A DNA stretch of 33,042 nt from a virus. The notes beneath the pieces were generated by a model. That model worked only from the letters and a program-made list of their open reading frames with translations, did not search any database and was not told the origin of the DNA. The translations under genes were made by a program, and so were the position numbers. The stretch covers positions 1-33,042 of the IMG/VR virus record IMGVR_UViG_3300030451_001249; one strand, given 5' to 3'. Of the stretch, positions 28,912 to 33,042 are shown piece after piece (the stretch's first letter is position 1; each line of letters starts with the position of its first letter).

Positions 28912-29510
28912 TAAATCTCCTCTGGAAATTCAGCTAATGGTCTTGTTACATTACCATCGTCATCTTCTGTGTATTCGTATAAAGCTTTTAGTTGATCTAC
29001 TGTTGTGCAGTTGTCTATTGAAGTTTCCATTTCATTTGATTTAGTTCTTACATTTGCTCTGTATGTTGTAACTGCACTAGGTACAGAATAATCTGAAACT
29101 TCTGTTGCTTTGACTACTTGCCAATCATGTTTAGCAAGAAGATTAGATGCTTGTTCTTTTATAATTCTTTTATGAATAGTTTTTAAACCTTCTATAACTA
29201 CTACAGGGTCTAACTCATTACCATCTTCATCTGTTGCATTTCTATCATCTAGTTGTTTAGCAGTTGCAGTTCCCCAAGATTCTGTAACTTGACCATTTGC
29301 AAATGAATAAGATGAATCTGTGTTTATGTAGTATTCTGGGTCTTTGTAGTTTGTTTTATCTACTACTATTTCATAAATACCAATAGCTTCTTTTTCAGCA
29401 GTAGACCATAGTTCAAATATTTTTGCTGGATACCTTACATCTCCAATTACTACTGATTTAGGATAATTGATATATTGTGTGATCTGATTATTTTCTACTA
29501 TTGCGTACAT
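28911..29510 (-). CDS. Tail fibre accessory/assembly protein candidate
   Basis: I place the start at ATG 29510 (MYAIVENNQITQYINYPKSV); a GTG four codons earlier is the alternative. The 199-residue protein has the 'MYAIVENNxI' opening shared with many tail fibre assembly or DUF4376-like proteins. It contains a helical C-terminal domain (LLAKHDWQVVKATEVSDYSV ... YRANVRTKSNEMETSI) ending in PLAEFPEEI, as in many phage fibre-region proteins with 'HDWqvvka...VPsavttYR'. Probably attaches to or folds the fibres. Confidence 0.75.
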   Translation of the reverse strand: MYAIVENNQITQYINYPKSVVIGDVRYPAKIFELWSTAEKEAIGIYEIVVDKTNYKDPEYYINTDSSYSFANGQVTESWGTATAKQLDDRNATDEDGNELDPVVVIEGLKTIHKRIIKEQASNLLAKHDWQVVKATEVSDYSVPSAVTTYRANVRTKSNEMETSIDNCTTVDQLKALYEYTEDDDGNVTRPLAEFPEEI

Positions 29511-29511
29511 C

Positions 29512-30333
29512 TTAACTCTCACTTAAATTTAATGTTCTACCTACTTCTTGCCAAACTGAACCATTGTATCTGAAAACTAAAATATCAGTTTTGCCATCTG
29601 TTGAAGTAAATGTTGGTGCTGTACTTCCAGCAAATTCAAATACAGTATTAAATGCGATTGTGTGAGCACCATTGTAATTTATTTCTAAACAAATGAAAGC
29701 ACCTTCTGTATTATTAGTTGGTGCAGAAAATGTAGTGTTTTCTGTGGTTAGATGGTATGCGTTTGGTTTAGCTTGTGCGTCCCAAGCAACAGCATTTGAT
29801 GATGATGTTAAAGATTGTTGAGGGATATATGCTAGATCATTAAATTTAATAGTTCCTGTTCCTTTTGCAGTAAATTCTAAACCAACATTAGTATCTCCGC
29901 CTGTTGCAGATAAAACAGGATTGTTTCCTGTTGCAGCATTTGCAATTGTAAATTCATTAACTGCACTAGCTGTTTCTGAAAATTTTAATAGTTCTAAAGT
30001 ACCATCTCCTAGTGCGTTTCCATTAACATCTAATTGACCACCTAGTTGTGGTGTAGTATCTGACACAATATCAAATGAAACTGTGCTATCTATAAAGTTT
30101 ACTGTGTTTGCAGTGTAATCTATTGTTGCAAAACTTATATCATCTGAGCCATCGAAAAACTTAATGGTTGGGCTTGAAGCTGACGTAGTATCAAGCCACA
30201 TAGTTCCAGCCGCCGCACCACTAGGTCGTGATGTACCAGATTGCATTGTATTAATTGCTGTAAGTGCATTATTTAAATCTGTCCTGAAACTAGGGAAAGA
30301 TTGGTTAGCGATATTCATGTCATGTTGTGCCAT
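29512..30333 (-). CDS. Tail fibre protein (head-proximal part)
   Basis: A 273-residue protein. The start MAQHDMNIANQSFPSFRTDL is followed by NNALTAINTMQSGTSRPSGA and MWLDTTSASSPTIKFFDG, typical of marine phage fibres: a short N-terminal helix for attachment, then beta repeats. The rest, TSSSNAVAWDAQAKPNAYHL and GAHTIAFNTVFEF, is a beta-rich shaft. An AAGGAG lies upstream. Confidence 0.77.
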   Translation of the reverse strand: MAQHDMNIANQSFPSFRTDLNNALTAINTMQSGTSRPSGAAAGTMWLDTTSASSPTIKFFDGSDDISFATIDYTANTVNFIDSTVSFDIVSDTTPQLGGQLDVNGNALGDGTLELLKFSETASAVNEFTIANAATGNNPVLSATGGDTNVGLEFTAKGTGTIKFNDLAYIPQQSLTSSSNAVAWDAQAKPNAYHLTTENTTFSAPTNNTEGAFICLEINYNGAHTIAFNTVFEFAGSTAPTFTSTDGKTDILVFRYNGSVWQEVGRTLNLSES

Positions 30334-30350
30334 AATTTCTTATACTCCTT

Positions 30351-33042
30351 TTAAAATCCTTTTGCAATAAAATCAAATGTTCTTGACACTGCTGTATTTG
30401 AACTATTTTTAAAAGTAACATCAAAACCATTTATAGTTTTGTTTTCTACCACAAAAAAATCTCCTGTTGCCATATTTTCTCCTGTGATACCAACAGCATA
30501 ATTAACAGTTTTAAATGGATTTGTAAATGTTACAGTTTTAGTTCCAGCACCAGAAACAATGTCATTATCACTAAATATTCTATCTTGCATATCTATTGTA
30601 ACTGTTACTGCTGATACTACAGGTGTTGAAGCATTATCCCTAGAAATCAAAACTACTCTGAATTTAGCATAACGAAAAGTGTATTCTCCAATTACAAATG
30701 TTCTAAAAGCTGTATATGTAACATTATCATCAGAAGTTGCTATTTCTATATGAGCATTACAGTTAGCGGCTACATCGCCATCGAAGTTAGAAGAAGCAGA
30801 ATCAAATAATCCTGATCTGTTATCAAATAAGTCATCTGGGTTATCTGATGTTTGAGTTAATGAAGCTGTAATTCTAGCAGTGTGTTTAGCACCTATATCA
30901 ATAACATCTGCAAATTCGTAATTACCTGATGATAAGAAGTCAGCATTAGCAACACCAGAATCAAAAAATCTTGTTGTTTCAGAATCAAATAATCCACTAG
31001 CCGCATCAAAAAGTTCTGAAGAATCTAACTCAATAGCATTATCACTTATTACTGTATTTGTAGTTGTTCCAGCAAATGCTGGGTGTTCTGATTGTGTTGT
31101 TATATTATTAAAATTTGTAACACTTGTAACATTAGAAATTACTGCTGTAGCATTTGAACTAAAGTTTCCTAATTTATCTACTGCTTTTATCAGGTAAGTT
31201 CCAGCTCTTGCTGGTACTGAAATTGATGTTGCTGGTCTTGATACTTTTTCAACTAACGCAACTGAGTTTTGCCAATCAGCAGTTCCATCTGTAGCTTCAG
31301 AGAATCTAAGATTATAGTATGCAAGATCAAGATCAGGTATCTGTTCCCAACCTAAATGTGCTTCTTGTCCTAAAATATTACAAGAAAAATCAGTAACATC
31401 ACTAGGTGGTTCAATAGCACCTACGATTGTTCTTTGTGCAGAAACATAACTAGAAGAAACTCCTAGTGTATTTACCGCTTTTACTCTGACATCATAAGTT
31501 TGTTGGTCAATTACATTTAAAACTCTATGATTTAATCCTTTACCTTGTGCGTAAATAATAAAATCTGTATCTGTGCTTAATTTATATTCTACTTGATAGT
31601 AATCAACAAAGTTATCAACTGAAGCACCTATCGTTACATCTAAAGCAACAATTACAGTTCCATCATTATATTCAATTAAAGTATCAGATAAAGTAACACT
31701 TGCTGGTGCTGTAATAGAAAATGGATTTGGTAAATTAGTAGATGGTGTACTAGCGACTTGTGTTTTTGTTGCCCATGTATAATGACTATCTTGATGTTCT
31801 ACTAATCCTAATCCTATTGTGTAATCTTCATTAAAAGACATTTCAATTACTCTAAAATTTTTAGCTGAGAATCCAAGTGAGCTATGCGTGATTGCTACTA
31901 TATCTCCAACAGCTAAATCATAAGCATCAAATGAAACATTTACAGTTAAAGCTAAAGATTCTCTTGATCTTCTTAAAATAACTTCTGCAAGTTCTTCCGC
32001 TTGATATGGAGATGTAATAGTTTTAAAATCAAATCTTCCCTCTAATAATATTCCACCATCAGCAGTTTTCATTGTTGCGTGTTGATCTGCACTTGCCAAA
32101 CCACTATCATCTACAGGTGGGAACTGAACTTCATCAACTTGAAAGTTACGATCAGGATTTATAAACGATACTATTACTCTGTTGTATCTATCATTTTTAT
32201 TTTGAGAAGATAAATCATATCCACCAATAATATCATCTTCATTTAATGTAATAGAAGCTGTGCCTGTTGTTTCAATAATTAATTTATATTTACCTGAAGT
32301 GTAAGGCAAATATCCTCTACAACCTTTTACTAATTCTCTTACGTTTTCAATTATTTTTCTTGATGTATCTAATACTGCATTAGTATCAAAAATATTTATA
32401 TTACTTGCACCTGAGTATGGTTCAACTTGAGTTGTACAAATTACTGAAGCATCATAAAAACTTTGTAAATCAATATCTGATATTGCTAAACCTTTTCCAT
32501 ACCTTGCGTTAGTTAAATAATCTAATAAACACCATGCTGGATTAGTTGAGTAAGCCGCAGTTTGAGCAACTAAACTTGAATTATAAGCTACAACTTTTCT
32601 ACCTTTTATCTTAGCTTGTACTTTTGGTATTCCTGTAAATGCGTCTTGATTCCATTTAAATCTTAAAGCTAAATAACATAAACCAGATAATTTATGATTG
32701 CTTCCCCAATTAGATAATGCAGATAATATTCCTGAAGCTGATTGTCCATCAGTTCCAAAATGTGGTTCTACTCTAATTAAACTTTCTGCACTTGAACCCT
32801 CTACATTTGGGTCAGCTTTATAAAAATTACTATCTGAACTATTTACTTCTACTTCAGTTCCATCAGTTAAACTAGATGCCCATGTTACAACTTTGTCATC
32901 AATTCTTATTTCTTCAATAGAATTTATCTCTCCCTCTGCCATAACGATAGCCATGTAAAGATATTGATTTGTACTTCCACCGCCAGAATCTAAAAATACT
33001 CTAGTACCACCAACTAATCTTTCTCCATAAATTACAGGAATA
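30351..33042 (-). CDS. Tail-tip host-specificity protein J-like, cut at window edge
   Basis: The frame is open from base 33042 down to TAA at 30351 (about 896 residues). It starts IPVIYGERLVGGTRVFLDSG and runs through QYLYM; an internal Met at 32954 is not the true start. Residues about 130-480 have the phage tail protein (J-like) core with LCYLALRFKWNQDAFTGIPK, VQAKIKGRKVVAY and YLTNARYGKGLAISDIDLQS. Then come fibronectin III-like domains (VDNFVDYYQVEYKLSTDTDF; LDLAYYNLRFSEATDG) and a C-terminal FDS-repeat domain. The N terminus is at 183..1 of this window. The protein tops the tail and mediates receptor contact. Confidence 0.9.
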   Translation of the reverse strand, partial: IPVIYGERLVGGTRVFLDSGGGSTNQYLYMAIVMAEGEINSIEEIRIDDKVVTWASSLTDGTEVEVNSSDSNFYKADPNVEGSSAESLIRVEPHFGTDGQSASGILSALSNWGSNHKLSGLCYLALRFKWNQDAFTGIPKVQAKIKGRKVVAYNSSLVAQTAAYSTNPAWCLLDYLTNARYGKGLAISDIDLQSFYDASVICTTQVEPYSGASNINIFDTNAVLDTSRKIIENVRELVKGCRGYLPYTSGKYKLIIETTGTASITLNEDDIIGGYDLSSQNKNDRYNRVIVSFINPDRNFQVDEVQFPPVDDSGLASADQHATMKTADGGILLEGRFDFKTITSPYQAEELAEVILRRSRESLALTVNVSFDAYDLAVGDIVAITHSSLGFSAKNFRVIEMSFNEDYTIGLGLVEHQDSHYTWATKTQVASTPSTNLPNPFSITAPASVTLSDTLIEYNDGTVIVALDVTIGASVDNFVDYYQVEYKLSTDTDFIIYAQGKGLNHRVLNVIDQQTYDVRVKAVNTLGVSSSYVSAQRTIVGAIEPPSDVTDFSCNILGQEAHLGWEQIPDLDLAYYNLRFSEATDGTADWQNSVALVEKVSRPATSISVPARAGTYLIKAVDKLGNFSSNATAVISNVTSVTNFNNITTQSEHPAFAGTTTNTVISDNAIELDSSELFDAASGLFDSETTRFFDSGVANADFLSSGNYEFADVIDIGAKHTARITASLTQTSDNPDDLFDNRSGLFDSASSNFDGDVAANCNAHIEIATSDDNVTYTAFRTFVIGEYTFRYAKFRVVLISRDNASTPVVSAVTVTIDMQDRIFSDNDIVSGAGTKTVTFTNPFKTVNYAVGITGENMATGDFFVVENKTINGFDVTFKNSSNTAVSRTFDFIAKGF

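Noticed and set aside
1-33042. CRISPR array, IS element or integrase/att sites
   Set aside because: I found no set of regularly spaced direct repeats, no transposase-like protein, and no tyrosine or serine recombinase motif.

Overview
The window is almost certainly a nearly complete genome of about 33 kb from an AT-rich marine tailed phage with siphovirus morphology. The evidence is a full head and tail gene set: terminase, portal, MuF-type minor head protein, scaffold, capsid, neck proteins, tail tube, G/GT chaperone, tape measure and tail-tip proteins. There is no sheath or baseplate set. No host gene, tRNA, rRNA, integrase, IS element or CRISPR array was seen. Many small proteins resemble families I know from marine cyanophages and SAR11/alphaproteobacterial phages, so a marine bacterial host such as a SAR11-like cell is my inference; the sequence does not prove it.

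The two window ends fall inside one tail-tip gene. It starts at 183, runs leftward off base 1, and its continuation enters at base 33042. The contig therefore behaves as a circular map cut within that gene. Direct joining would break the frame, so a few bases (2 modulo 3) are probably missing.

Layout on the circle: transcription diverges at 22.29-22.61 kb. A very long leftward unit runs from there through early and regulatory genes (ParB-like protein, lipoprotein, XRE regulator), a recombination/replication block (PD-(D/E)XK exonuclease, SSB-like protein, winged helix, Ref-like HNH nuclease, initiator-like protein), a tightly coupled series of very small genes with the small terminase, a group of membrane or secreted proteins, large terminase, portal, MuF-metallopeptidase, scaffold, capsid, neck, tail tube, G/GT, tape measure and tail tip. 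It then passes the contig ends to fibre/LamG genes, M15 endolysin, small basic proteins, holin candidates, a metallophosphoesterase and a DUF3310 protein, and ends at about 23.55 kb.

The rightward unit (22.61-23.50 kb) encodes three small proteins and ends in a region that can fold into a multi-stem RNA followed by a terminator-like hairpin. One more rightward gene (10.54-10.99 kb) sits alone between the MuF and portal genes behind a good sigma70-type promoter, like a phage moron.

The most interesting observations are the MuF protein fused to a zincin domain, the programmed -1 frameshift in the tail chaperone, the moron, the folded-RNA candidate with its alternative hairpins, the SSB-like acidic tail on a protein next to an exonuclease, a frame-changing 10-bp tandem duplication at the start of the DUF3310 gene, and several stop/start-coupled small genes.
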